A stretch of DNA of 64,000 nucleotides. Source: Neisseria elongata subsp. elongata (GTDB taxonomy: Bacteria; Pseudomonadota; Gammaproteobacteria; Burkholderiales; Neisseriaceae). The notes under the pieces are model-generated. The model was given only the letters and a program-made list of their open reading frames with translations, was not told where the DNA came from and did not search any database. This document shows positions 1 through 8,354 of this stretch, in pieces. The DNA lies in the NCBI RefSeq assembly GCF_900113545.1, contig NZ_FOPS01000006.1, positions 115,254 through 179,253 of the forward strand, written 5' to 3'. The number at the start of each line of letters is the position of its first letter. The stretch's first letter is position 1. The position numbers and the translations under genes are program-made.

Positions 1-74
1 CAATATTTTCTGCTGAATATTTTTCTAAAAAAGGTTAAAATCCGCCGTTTTGCTTGAATATAAAAAGAATTTAA

Positions 75-1466
75 ATGATGGATACCACGCGTTGGCCTCA
101 ACTTGCAGCCGCTTTTTCGGCTTTCAGACGGCCTGTCGTCATCATCGATTTGGAAGCCACGGGCGGTAATCCCTATACGGACCGCATTACTGAAATTGCC
201 TTCCTCCGCTTCGACGGCAACGGGGTTTCAAGCTACCGCCAACTGGTGAATCCCCAACGGAACATCCCCGAATTCGTCAGCAACCTGACCGGCATCGACG
301 ATGAAATGGTGGCCGATGCGCCGCCGTTTGCCGACTTGTCGGACGATTTGCTGCCCCGGCTGCGCGGCACGCTCCTATTGGCGCACAACAGCAAATTCGA
401 CTATACCTTCCTGCGCCACGAATTTTCCCGCTGCCGGCTTTCTTACGCCGCGCCCACACTCTGCACCGTCCAGCTTTCGCGGCGGCTCTATCCGCAGTTT
501 TTCAAACACAATTTGGACAGCATCATCGAACGCCATCAGATTGCCGTCAGCTCGCGCCACCGTGCCATGAACGACGTATTGGCACTAGCAGACTATTTGG
601 AGCTGACGGCGGCCAGCCATGGCATCCTGCCTTTTGTCGAACAAGGCAGTGCGCTGACCCTCCCCAAGCTGCCGCCTGTCGGGCTGCATCCCGAACTGGC
701 CGGGCAGCTGGATGCCCTGTCCGACGGCGATGGTGCCCTGCTGTGGCTGGATTCAGACGGCCTGCCGCTGTATGCGGACGCACACGCCAAAACCTTTCGC
801 GAAGCAGTGGAACTGCTGCACCGAAATCCTGCCCTGCAACGGGCAGCATCGCTGCGCTTCCTGCCGGCCGTCGGCCCGCTGCATGCCTTGATGCTCAAAG
901 CCAAACTGTCGGCCGAACACGGATTCAGGCCGTCTGAAAACGATGTACGCCCGACAGATTACTTTACCGTCCGCTTCCATCCAAACGAAAAAGGCAAACT
1001 TCAAGCGCAAATCCGCCCGCTTTCAGACGGCCTCTATTCCGACCGCCCCAACGGACTGTTTCTGCACAAAAAAGCAGCCAAGCGCGCACTGGATGCCTGG
1101 GCGCGCGAACAGCAATTCTGCCCGGCCGAACTGAATATCCTGCCGCCGGGCTATGACAGAAACGCCCCTTGTCCCGTTGCCGCCATCGGCCGCTGCCAAG
1201 GGCAATGCGGCAACATCGGGGAAGCTGCCCGGCAACGGCAGCGCATCGAAACGGCTGCCCGCCTGCTGCCCGTGGCCGACTGGGGCAAGGCGCACCAAAT
1301 CGAAATTTGCGAAACGGATACGTTAAACGGCCGGCGGCTTTCCTTCCATTGTGCCGGCGGTGCACTGCAAATGCCCGACGGCTCTTGGTATTTCGACCGA
1401 AAACTGCCTGCCGTGTTCAAAGAAAAATTCAGGGCGCACAGGAACGACATCGCCGTTTCCTTCTGA
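75..1466 (+). CDS. DEDDh 3'-5' exonuclease (DnaQ-like) with UvrC/Cho-like C-terminal half
   Basis: 463 aa. Residues about 20-175 form a DnaQ/epsilon-type exonuclease: Asp25 and Glu27 in IIDLEATGG (ExoI), Asp109 in AHNSKFDYTFLRHEF (ExoII), and His162 with Asp167 in SRHRAMNDVLALADY (ExoIII), so all DEDDh catalytic residues are present. Residues about 220-290 align in layout with a GIY-YIG domain, but the signature is lost (ALLWLDSDGLPLYAD where GIY..YVG is expected, LMLKAKL where LLEAEL is expected). The tail has a Cys cluster (Cys366, Cys374, Cys378) like the Cys-rich region of UvrC/Cho. The family is the exonuclease-UvrC-type fusion often annotated as a second DNA polymerase III epsilon; a DNA repair or processing role is inferred. 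Several in-frame DUS encode RPSEN, SDGL or FRRP strings. ATG78 is an equally possible start. Confidence 0.85.
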   Translation: MMDTTRWPQLAAAFSAFRRPVVIIDLEATGGNPYTDRITEIAFLRFDGNGVSSYRQLVNPQRNIPEFVSNLTGIDDEMVADAPPFADLSDDLLPRLRGTLLLAHNSKFDYTFLRHEFSRCRLSYAAPTLCTVQLSRRLYPQFFKHNLDSIIERHQIAVSSRHRAMNDVLALADYLELTAASHGILPFVEQGSALTLPKLPPVGLHPELAGQLDALSDGDGALLWLDSDGLPLYADAHAKTFREAVELLHRNPALQRAASLRFLPAVGPLHALMLKAKLSAEHGFRPSENDVRPTDYFTVRFHPNEKGKLQAQIRPLSDGLYSDRPNGLFLHKKAAKRALDAWAREQQFCPAELNILPPGYDRNAPCPVAAIGRCQGQCGNIGEAARQRQRIETAARLLPVADWGKAHQIEICETDTLNGRRLSFHCAGGALQMPDGSWYFDRKLPAVFKEKFRAHRNDIAVSF

Positions 1467-1473
1467 AAACGAC

Positions 1474-1549
1474 AGGCCGTCTGAAAGGGTGGTTTCAATC
1501 AAGTTACAACCGGTGGCAGTTGTACTGAAACCACTTTTTCAGACGGCCT
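1474..1549. terminator. Inverted DUS pair with extended stem
   Basis: AGGCCGTCTGAA at 1474-1485 and its reverse complement at 1538-1549 form a stem. It is lengthened by a second pairing (TGGTTTCA with TGAAACCA) around a loop of about 28 nt. It lies just after the exonuclease stop and is a likely bidirectional terminator. Confidence 0.6.
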
Positions 1550-1605
1550 TTATGCCATAGATTTTCAGACGACGTTTGAGGCCGTCTGAAAGTTTGAAGT
1601 TTTCC

Positions 1606-1630
1606 GTAGGTCGGATTCTCGAATCCGACA
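1606..1630 (+). repeat. REP-like palindrome with 5' GTAG foot
   Basis: GTAG followed by the palindrome GTCGGATTCTCGAATCCGAC and a final A. An identical copy lies at 2151-2175 and a variant in the opposite orientation at 2225-2249. A tetranucleotide foot plus hairpin is the known architecture of REPs mobilised by RAYT proteins, and the copies bracket the RAYT gene. Confidence 0.75.
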
Positions 1631-1635
1631 TTACT

Positions 1636-2127
1636 TTAATCGTATTCAATAGAAAAGTCCGGATTGCCGCCACCCCAATTATGCGGATAAATACCCTGTT
1701 TGACATAACGGTGAAACGTAGAAAACCGCCAATCGGAAATTTGTCCTACATGTCCATGTTTGACCGGATTGAAATGCAAATAATCAAAATGGCAGGCAAA
1801 ATCGGCCTCATCACGGATAGTATGTTCCCAAAAGCGTTTTTGCCAAAGCCTGAGATTGCCGCCGATTAAATATTGGCTGTGCCGCTTGATTTGCCGCCAG
1901 CGTTCCGAATAAGCAGAATCATTGTCCGGCAGCCGCCATATGGTATGCAGATGGTCGGGCATCAACACCCATGCCAAAATTTCAAACGGATACCGTTCGC
2001 GCACCACCATTACCGCCTGCCGCAAAGCCAAACGCACCGCATCATCGGTCAAAATCTTCTGCCGTTTATTGGTTACAACCGTAAAAAAGTAAGTGCCGCC
2101 ATTGCGGTAAAAACGACGGTATTTCAT
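1636..2127 (-). CDS. REP-associated tyrosine transposase (RAYT, IS200-like Y1 family)
   Basis: 163 aa from ATG2127. An upstream ATG at 2193 would be translated straight through the REP at 2151-2175, so the shorter start is preferred. HUH-type motif LMPDHLHTIW (His59, His61) followed by conserved family features: IKRHSQYL, LWQKRFWEHTIRDEADF and DYLHFNPVKHG. Tyr86 and Tyr116 are candidate catalytic tyrosines. RAYT proteins are single-copy chromosomal relatives of IS200/IS605 transposases that bind and cleave REP hairpins. No partner transposon genes are seen. REP copies flank the gene on both sides in both orientations. Confidence 0.85.
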   Translation of the reverse strand: MKYRRFYRNGGTYFFTVVTNKRQKILTDDAVRLALRQAVMVVRERYPFEILAWVLMPDHLHTIWRLPDNDSAYSERWRQIKRHSQYLIGGNLRLWQKRFWEHTIRDEADFACHFDYLHFNPVKHGHVGQISDWRFSTFHRYVKQGIYPHNWGGGNPDFSIEYD

Positions 2128-2150
2128 AGTGTTATGCTCGGAATGATTTT

Positions 2151-2175
2151 GTAGGTCGGATTCTCGAATCCGACA
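2151..2175 (+). repeat. REP-like palindrome, second copy
   Basis: Identical to the 25 bases at 1606-1630. It sits 24 bp upstream of the RAYT start codon, on the side from which the gene is transcribed, so it could also be an operator or an mRNA leader hairpin. Confidence 0.75.
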
Positions 2176-2224
2176 TTTTGGGCATTGCTGCAATGGATTG
2201 CAACGACGGGAATGTTAAAGGTTT

Positions 2225-2249
2225 TGTCGGATACAAGTATCCGACCTAC
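2225..2249 (-). repeat. REP-like palindrome, inverted variant copy
   Basis: On the minus strand it reads GTAG then GTCGGATACTTGTATCCGAC then A. Relative to the other copies both arms of the stem change together (GATTC/GAATC to GATAC/GTATC), so the hairpin is preserved. Copies two and three form a head-to-head pair like a BIME. Confidence 0.7.
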
Positions 2250-2254
2250 GCTTG

Positions 2255-2737
2255 CTAGGATTGTTTAGGGAGCAATTTAATACCGGCTACTTCCAATCTT
2301 TCCTCCGGTCGCCCTACCATAAAATCCCAACCATCTGGCATTTTACTCTTCAATCCTGCTCCCGATTTAGCATCTAAGTATCCAGCCTCTTCCAGAGTAA
2401 TACGTGCTACTTTCCAATTTTTCTGAAGTGCTGTAGCTAATTCTTCATCAGAATAATCTTTTTGTTTAATCAATTTATCTAACTCATCAATCATATAAGA
2501 GCAGGGAACTACATGCTCGAGACGACATCGATCTGTAGTAGCTGCTGCTTTTTCTGACTCCCCCAAAAACACAAAAGAATCTTCTTTGTGCAACATATGT
2601 TCAAAAATTCTTGAATTGTACCCAAGACGAATTTGATTGGTTTCATTTTGGAATTCAATTAAGTTTCTGAAATGTTTAATTAATAACAAACAAGTTTGAA
2701 AGACAACTTCTTGAGTCCGTTTTTCTAGATTTTCCAT
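2255..2737 (-). CDS. AT-rich protein with HNH-like motif, function unknown
   Basis: 160 aa with a good Shine-Dalgarno (AAAGGA, 8 nt before ATG). The visible motif is DRCRLEHVVPCSYMIDEL (Cys71, Glu74, His75, Pro78), which resembles the first strand of an HNH/His-Me finger nuclease. The C-terminal part, LEEAGYLD...GLKSKMPDGWDF...RLEVAGIKL, resembles the tail of some small HNH-type hypothetical proteins, from memory. Codon use is visibly AT-rich beside GC-rich uvrB, and the gene abuts the REP pair, so transfer is likely. No cognate immunity or methylase gene adjoins it. A nuclease role is only a suggestion. Confidence 0.7.
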   Translation of the reverse strand: MENLEKRTQEVVFQTCLLLIKHFRNLIEFQNETNQIRLGYNSRIFEHMLHKEDSFVFLGESEKAAATTDRCRLEHVVPCSYMIDELDKLIKQKDYSDEELATALQKNWKVARITLEEAGYLDAKSGAGLKSKMPDGWDFMVGRPEERLEVAGIKLLPKQS

Positions 2738-2774
2738 TACATAATCCTTTCTAAAATTTCAAATATTAAAATCA

Positions 2775-4802
2775 TCACTCCGCCCCAAACAACAACCCTT
2801 CCTTAATCCCCCGAATCCTATCCCTCAACACCGCCGCTTCTTCAAACTGCAAATCCCTAGCCGCCTGCTGCATGGCTTTTTCCAGTTTGGCGATTTCTTT
2901 AATTGCGTCTTCTTCATTGTGGATTTCGCCGACTTTAACCTTGTTTTTGCCTTTCAGACGGCCTTTGCCGCTGTCTTCTTCGTGGTACACGCCGTCGATG
3001 ATGTCTTTGACCTGTTTTTTAATCTGTTGCGGCACGATGCCGTGTTCTTCGTTAAATTTAATCTGTTTTTCGCGGCGGCGTTCGGTTTCGTCGATGGCGG
3101 CTTTCATGGAGTCGGTGATTTTGTCGGCGTACAGGATGGCGACGCCGTTCACGTTGCGCGCGGCGCGGCCTATGGTTTGAATCAGGCTGCGGTGAGAGCG
3201 CAGGAAACCTTCTTTGTCGGCGTCGAGGATGGCGACGAGGGAGACTTCGGGGATGTCCAAGCCTTCGCGCAAGAGGTTGATGCCGACGAGTACGTCAAAC
3301 AGTCCGAGCCGCAAATCTCTAATGATTTCAACGCGCTCGACGGTGTCGATGTCGCTGTGCAGATAGCGCACTTTGATGCCGAGTTCGCTGTAATAGTCGG
3401 TGAGTTGCTCCGCCATGCGTTTGGTGAGGGTGGTAACGAGCACGCGTTCGCCTTTTTGAATGCGGTCGTTGATTTCGCTCATTAAGTCATCAACTTGGGT
3501 GGCGACGGGGCGGATGATGATTTGGGGGTCGACCAGCCCTGTGGGGCGGACGACTTGTTCGACCACTTGTCCGGCGTGTTCTTCTTCGTATTTGGCGGGG
3601 GTGGCGGAAACGAAGACGGTTTGCGGCATGACTTTTTCAAATTCGTGGAATTTGAGCGGGCGGTTGTCGCGGGCGGAAGGCAGGCGGAAGCCGTAATCCA
3701 CGAGGTTTTGTTTGCGCGAGGCGTCGCCTTTGTACATGCCGCCGATTTGGGTAACGGTAACGTGGCTTTCGTCGATGAACATGATGGCGTTGTCGGGCAG
3801 GTAGTCCATCAGCGTGGGCGGCGGTTCGCCTTCTTTTTTGCCGGAGAAGTGGCGGGAGTAGTTTTCGATGCCTTTGCAGAAGCCCATTTCGTAGAGCATT
3901 TCGAGGTCGAAACGGGTGCGCTGTTCGATGCGTTGTTGCTCGACGGGGCGTTGTTCGCGGGCGAAAAATTCGATGCGTTCGCGCAATTCTTCTTTGATGG
4001 ACTCGCAGGCGCGCAAGACGGTATCGCGCGGGGTAACGTAGTGGCTGGACGGGAAGACGGTGTAGCGGCCGACGCGCTGGTGCAGGCTGCCTGAAAGCGG
4101 GTCGAACATATCGAGACGGTCGATTTCGTCGTCAAACAGGCTGATGCGCAGGGCATTTTCGGAGCTTTCGGCGGGGTACACGTCAATCACGTCACCGCGC
4201 ACGCGGAAGCTGCCGCGTTTGAAGTCCAAATCGCCGCGTTCGTACTGCATGGAAACGAGCGTGGCGATGATGTCGCGCTGCTCAATGGTGTCGCCTTCTT
4301 TGACGGACAACACCATTTGTTGATACTCGGTCGGGTCGCCGATACCGTAAATGGCGGACACGGTGGCGACGATAATCACATCGTCGCGCGTCATCAGGTT
4401 TTTGGTGGCGGAAAGGCGCATCTGCTCGATGTGTTCGTTGATCGCGCTGTCTTTTTCGATGAACAAATCGCGGCTGGGCACATAGGCTTCGGGCTGGTAA
4501 TAGTCGTAGTAGGAGACGAAATATTCCACCGCGTTTTCGGGGAAAAACTCGCGCATTTCGGCGTAGAGCTGGGCGGCAAGGGTTTTGTTGTGCGCCATGA
4601 TGATGGCGGGGCGGCCGCTTTGCGCAATGACGTTTGCCATGGTGTAGGTTTTGCCCGAACCGGTTACGCCGAGCAGGGTTTGATAGGCCAGGCCGTCTGA
4701 AAGCCCTTCGAGCAGGCCGGCAATGGCGGTAGGCTGGTCGCCGGCGGGCGGGAAGGGTTGGTGGAGTTTGAAGGGGGAATTTGGGTATTGGATGACTTCC
4801 AT
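2775..4802 (-). CDS. uvrB: Excinuclease ABC subunit B
   Basis: 675 aa, normal family length. UvrB is the damage-verifying helicase-like subunit of nucleotide excision repair; it takes over from UvrA2 and loads UvrC. Walker A GVTGSGKT at residues 45-52; the beta-hairpin that probes [15 protein letters not shown], at 98-109; a FIDESH motif II; the helicase VI region QTIGRAARN; and a C-terminal UvrC-interacting UVR motif ([11 protein letters not shown]). An in-frame DUS encodes LSDGLA near residue 35. SD-like AGGCGG precedes the ATG. Transcribed alone, divergently from nothing; purD lies upstream on the same strand behind two terminators. Confidence 0.97.
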   Translation of the reverse strand: MEVIQYPNSPFKLHQPFPPAGDQPTAIAGLLEGLSDGLAYQTLLGVTGSGKTYTMANVIAQSGRPAIIMAHNKTLAAQLYAEMREFFPENAVEYFVSYYDYYQPEAYVPSRDLFIEKDSAINEHIEQMRLSATKNLMTRDDVIIVATVSAIYGIGDPTEYQQMVLSVKEGDTIEQRDIIATLVSMQYERGDLDFKRGSFRVRGDVIDVYPAESSENALRISLFDDEIDRLDMFDPLSGSLHQRVGRYTVFPSSHYVTPRDTVLRACESIKEELRERIEFFAREQRPVEQQRIEQRTRFDLEMLYEMGFCKGIENYSRHFSGKKEGEPPPTLMDYLPDNAIMFIDESHVTVTQIGGMYKGDASRKQNLVDYGFRLPSARDNRPLKFHEFEKVMPQTVFVSATPAKYEEEHAGQVVEQVVRPTGLVDPQIIIRPVATQVDDLMSEINDRIQKGERVLVTTLTKRMAEQLTDYYSELGIKVRYLHSDIDTVERVEIIRDLRLGLFDVLVGINLLREGLDIPEVSLVAILDADKEGFLRSHRSLIQTIGRAARNVNGVAILYADKITDSMKAAIDETERRREKQIKFNEEHGIVPQQIKKQVKDIIDGVYHEEDSGKGRLKGKNKVKVGEIHNEEDAIKEIAKLEKAMQQAARDLQFEEAAVLRDRIRGIKEGLLFGAE

Positions 4803-4895
4803 ATTGCCGCCTGTACTGTTTTCTAGTTCGGGGAAAAGGGAAATTATAGCAAGCGGCTCGCGTATTGGCGTTTTGTCTTTATGGGGCGGAATGAA

Positions 4896-4920
4896 AAATC
4901 CGCCGGGTTTCGGCGGATTT
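4896..4920 (-). terminator. Rho-independent terminator downstream of purD
   Basis: Perfect inverted repeat AAATCCGCCG / CGGCGGATTT with a 5-nt loop. Read on the minus strand it is followed by a T run. It is the second hairpin after purD and insulates uvrB. Confidence 0.75.
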
Positions 4921-4937
4921 GGTCAGTTGATGGGATG

Positions 4938-4979
4938 AGGCCGTCTGAAAACGTTGCGCGGCGGGTTTTCAGACGGCCT
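4938..4979 (-). terminator. Inverted DUS pair downstream of purD
   Basis: AGGCCGTCTGAAAAC and its reverse complement separated by about 12 nt, starting 6 bp after the purD stop. Inverted DUS pairs commonly act as terminators in Neisseria. Confidence 0.7.
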
Positions 4980-4984
4980 TAAGG

Positions 4985-6253
4985 TTAGGATTTGATGGCT
5001 TTGTCGGCAATATCTTTGCGGTATTGCATGTCTTCGAAATGGATTTCTGCCACGGCCTCATATGCTTTGGCTTTGGCCTGTTTCACGTCGTCGCCCAAAC
5101 CGACCACGCACAACACGCGCCCGCCGTTGGTTACCGTGTGGCCGTCTGAAACCGCCGTTCCGGCGTGGAAAACCTTGCCGATTTTATTGGCGGCTTCCAC
5201 GCCTTCGATGGCGTCGCCTTTGCGCGGGCTGTCGGGATAGCCGGCCGCAGCCAGCACCACACCGACGGCGGTTTGCGGGTTCCATTCCGCTTGTACCTTA
5301 TCCAAACGGCGGTCTAAAGCGGCTTGCACCAAATCGGCCAAATCGCTGTCCAAACGGCTCATGATGGGCTGGGTTTCGGGGTCGCCGAAGCGGCAGTTGA
5401 ACTCAATGGTGCGGGGCGCGCCGTTTTCGTCAATCATCAAACCCGCATACAGGAAGCCGGTAAATTCGCAGCCGTCCGCCGCCATGCCGCGCACGGTGGG
5501 CAGGATGATTTCGTCCATTGTGCGGCGGTAGACTTCGGGTGTAACCACCGGGGCGGGGCTGTACGCGCCCATGCCGCCGGTGTTCGGGCCTTGGTCGTTG
5601 TCGAGCAGGCGTTTGTGGTCTTGGCTGGTGGCCATGGGCAGGACGTTTTCGCCGTCCACCATCACGATAAAGCTGGCTTCCTCACCCTGCAAAAAGTCTT
5701 CGATGACCACCCGCGCACCGGCGTTGCCCATCTTGTTGCCCAACAGCATGTCGTCGATGGCGGCGTGCGCTTCTGCCAAAGTCATGGCGACAATCACGCC
5801 TTTGCCCGCCGCCAGGCCGTCGGCCTTGATGACGATGGGCGCGCCTTTCGTGTCCACATAATCATGCGCCTGCTGCGCGTTGTCGAACGTTTGGTAGCCG
5901 GCGGTGGGAATGCCGTGCCGTTTCATAAACGCTTTGGCAAAATCTTTCGAACTTTCCAACTGTGCGGCGGCACGGGTCGGGCCAAAAACAGGCAGTCCGG
6001 CGGCGCGGAAATCGTCCACAATGCCTGCCGCCAGCGGGGCTTCGGGGCCGATAATGGTGAAGGCGACGTTTTCTTTCCGGCAAAAGTCGATTAGGTCGGT
6101 ATGCGCCGTCAGCGGCAGGTTTTGCAGCTTGGGTTCGGGCGCGGTGCCTGCATTGCCGGGGGCGACGAAGACAGTGGCGACTTTGGGCGACTGTGCCAGT
6201 TTCCAGGCCAGTGCGTGTTCACGGCCGCCGCTGCCGATAACGAGCAGTTTCAT
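4985..6253 (-). CDS. purD: Phosphoribosylamine-glycine ligase
   Basis: 422 aa, full length. GARS condenses 5-phosphoribosylamine with glycine using ATP, the second step of de novo purine synthesis in the cytosol. N-terminal MKLLVIGSGGREHALAWKL is the family hallmark. The ATP-grasp region includes DGLAAGKGV and QDHKR. The RFGDPETQ signature (FNCRFGDPETQPIM) is present. It is a lone gene; the purine operon neighbours are absent. Two tandem hairpins follow its stop. Confidence 0.97.
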   Translation of the reverse strand: MKLLVIGSGGREHALAWKLAQSPKVATVFVAPGNAGTAPEPKLQNLPLTAHTDLIDFCRKENVAFTIIGPEAPLAAGIVDDFRAAGLPVFGPTRAAAQLESSKDFAKAFMKRHGIPTAGYQTFDNAQQAHDYVDTKGAPIVIKADGLAAGKGVIVAMTLAEAHAAIDDMLLGNKMGNAGARVVIEDFLQGEEASFIVMVDGENVLPMATSQDHKRLLDNDQGPNTGGMGAYSPAPVVTPEVYRRTMDEIILPTVRGMAADGCEFTGFLYAGLMIDENGAPRTIEFNCRFGDPETQPIMSRLDSDLADLVQAALDRRLDKVQAEWNPQTAVGVVLAAAGYPDSPRKGDAIEGVEAANKIGKVFHAGTAVSDGHTVTNGGRVLCVVGLGDDVKQAKAKAYEAVAEIHFEDMQYRKDIADKAIKS

Positions 6254-6321
6254 GGGGATTCCTTAAATTGATTCGGGTTTTTCGGAAAGGGACGCCGGAT
6301 GTGCCGGAGCCTGTCGTATGG

Positions 6322-6361
6322 AGGCCGTCTGAAAAAGTGTCGTTGGGTTTTCAGACGGCCT
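6322..6361. terminator. Inverted DUS pair between purD and the hsd locus
   Basis: AGGCCGTCTGAAAAA and its complement about 14 nt apart. It lies downstream of the minus-strand hsd transcript and of the decayed frame at 6351-6516, so it probably ends that transcript. Confidence 0.55.
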
Positions 6362-6516
6362 CGGATTCATTTGCCTCAAAATCAAACCTTATGGTTTGCT
6401 TAAGGCCGTACTTGGAGCGACCATCAGCATCAATAACCGAAGTGTCGGCCAAACATTAAAGACGGAATCTTAACATTTTTGACCGTATCGACCAATCGGC
6501 CAAAAGCGGGAAGGCC
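6351..6516 (-). pseudogene. Possible decayed small gene downstream of hsdM
   Basis: The 293-bp gap between purD and hsdM has no intact gene. On the minus strand one frame stays open through GRLVDTVKNVKIPSLMFGRH and stops. The next frame continues without a break through DADGRSKYGLKQTIRF and ends in ESEAV, whose TGA lies inside a DUS. A single 1-base slip near 6425 would join the two. No start codon was found for the upstream part. This could also be chance; it is weak evidence. Confidence 0.25.
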
Positions 6517-6546
6517 TCAATATTTCCCTTTAGGCCCTATCGGCAT

Positions 6547-8043
6547 TTACTTTTCCAACTGCTCAGCAACGCTTCGAAAACTCATCAAAGCCGCTTCGAT
6601 ATTTTCAATGATTTCATCGGCTAAAATATCGGGGGCGGGCAGATTGTCCAAGTCGGTTAAAGAATGGTCTTTCAGCCAGAAAATATCCAAGCTGGTTTTT
6701 TCTCGCTGATTGATTTCATCGATACTAAATTTACGCCAGCGTCCGTCGGGATTGTTTTCGGCATGATAGGTTTCCGCGCGCTTTGAACGGTCCTCAGGGC
6801 AATAGCAGGTAATAAAATCCTGCAAATCAGCCAACTGCATCGGTTTTTTCTTCAGCGTGTGGTGTACATTGGTGCGGTAGTCATACACCCAAACTTCTTG
6901 GGTAACGGCTTTTTCCTGTGCGGGGCGGTTATCAAAGAACAACACATTTGCTTTCACGCCATTGGCGTAGAAAATACCTGTTGGCAAACGTAAAATCGTA
7001 TGCAAATCAGTCATCTGCAATAGTTTCTTACGCACGGTTTCGCCTGCGCCGCCTTCAAACAGCACATTATCGGGCACGACCACCGCCGCACGCCCGTTGT
7101 TTTTGAGCATGGTGTAAATATGCTGCAAGAAGTTGACTTGTTTGTTGGAAGTGGTTGCCCAAAAGTCTTGGCGGTTATAGACAAAATCTTCGGTTTCGGC
7201 TTCGCCCTCGGCATTGGTAATGGTCATGCTGCTTTTTTTGCCGAACGGCGGATTGGCTAAAACCAAGTCCACTTTGCGTGCGCTGGGTGCAACCAAGGAG
7301 TCATCGGAACTAATCGGGCTATCCCCGTCCATTTCGCCGATGCCGTGAAAAAACAGGTTCATCAAACACAAACGTCGGGTATTGGCGACGATTTCATTGC
7401 CGAAAAACGTCCCTTTTTTTAACCGCTCTTTTTGGTCGGTGTTTAGATTGGCGTGTTTTTCCAAATAACTGTATGCCGCCAATAAAAAGCCGCCGGTGCC
7501 TGCTGCCGGGTCGGCAATCAGGGTATCTGCCTGCGGGCGGACGCATTCGACAATTGCTTGAATCAAAGCGCGCGGCGTAAAGTATTGCCCCGCGCCTGAT
7601 TTGGTATCTTCGGCATTTTTTTCCAAAATGCCTTCGTAAATATCGCCTTTCACATCCACGCCCAAGCGCGTCCATTTGGTTTCATCAATCATCGCCACCA
7701 AACGGGATAATTTGGCCGGGTCTTGGATTTTGTTTTGCGCCTTGGCAAAGATTTGCCCAAGCAAGCCTTTACGCATACTTAAATCACGCAGCAGCGCAAG
7801 ATAATGACTTTCCAATTCCGCGCCCGTGCGGTCGGTCAGACTTTTCCAGTTGTATTCTTCCGGAATGCCGACATCACGATTGTAGGGCGGCTGGCTGTAT
7901 TCAAACGCCATCTTTAAGAAAATCAGATAGGTAATCTGCTCCAAATAGTCGCCGTAGCCCACGCCGTCATCGCGCAGCATATGGCAGAAACTCCAAACCT
8001 TTTGGACGATGGCATTTGAAGTGTGATTTTGCGTTGTAGTCAT
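6547..8043 (-). CDS. hsdM: Type I restriction-modification methyltransferase subunit HsdM
   Basis: 498 aa, normal for the family. HsdM is the N6-adenine methyltransferase subunit of the M2S1 modification core. The N-terminal helical HsdM_N domain (residues 10-130) is followed by the catalytic domain with SAM motif I DPAAGTGGF (178-186) and motif IV NPPF (264-267), the mark of a gamma-class adenine methylase. Its ATG overlaps the hsdS stop in an ATGA arrangement, so translation is coupled. It is the last gene of an R-S-M operon. Nothing suggests that HsdM itself is damaged. Confidence 0.95.
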   Translation of the reverse strand: MTTTQNHTSNAIVQKVWSFCHMLRDDGVGYGDYLEQITYLIFLKMAFEYSQPPYNRDVGIPEEYNWKSLTDRTGAELESHYLALLRDLSMRKGLLGQIFAKAQNKIQDPAKLSRLVAMIDETKWTRLGVDVKGDIYEGILEKNAEDTKSGAGQYFTPRALIQAIVECVRPQADTLIADPAAGTGGFLLAAYSYLEKHANLNTDQKERLKKGTFFGNEIVANTRRLCLMNLFFHGIGEMDGDSPISSDDSLVAPSARKVDLVLANPPFGKKSSMTITNAEGEAETEDFVYNRQDFWATTSNKQVNFLQHIYTMLKNNGRAAVVVPDNVLFEGGAGETVRKKLLQMTDLHTILRLPTGIFYANGVKANVLFFDNRPAQEKAVTQEVWVYDYRTNVHHTLKKKPMQLADLQDFITCYCPEDRSKRAETYHAENNPDGRWRKFSIDEINQREKTSLDIFWLKDHSLTDLDNLPAPDILADEIIENIEAALMSFRSVAEQLEK

Positions 8044-8347
8044 ATTCGTTTTGCTCTAAACACATGATTTTGGGTGATACAGTTTGGTATTTGATTCTCC
8101 CAAATCCAACCTCGCCCCAATTTATCCCTATCTCCACCTTCATTAAATAACACATCTCCCAATCTCAAACTATATTTATCAAAATTTTCTGCCTCAATCT
8201 GCATTTCTTTAATTTCTTTTAAGTCCAAATAACCACGTTGTACATTTCCCACACGCAAATAATTAACTGTAATTGGATTTTCTAATTTTCGGCTAGCACT
8301 TACAGACATTCCCGAACCAATATCTGCAATATTTTCTAATTTCACTA

Positions 8348-8354
8348 CCCCCCC
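8348..8354 (-). repeat. G7 homopolymer in hsdS (written as C7 on +)
   Basis: Seven G on the coding strand at the junction of the central conserved region and TRD2. Six or nine would be in frame, seven gives a stop about 17 codons later. It sits where the known NgoAV hsdS of gonococcus has a switchable poly-G tract. Confidence 0.85.

Noticed and set aside
1474..1549. DUS-rich inverted repeats as CRISPR-like repeats
   Set aside because: Repeat units are the 12-bp uptake sequence, unevenly spaced and in both orientations, with no spacers or cas genes.
2919..4094. Long open frames on the plus strand opposite uvrB
   Set aside because: They mirror uvrB codon structure, have repetitive Val/Phe/Asp composition, and lack family features. 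The same holds for long antisense frames opposite purD, guaB, mltA, glnE and tamB.
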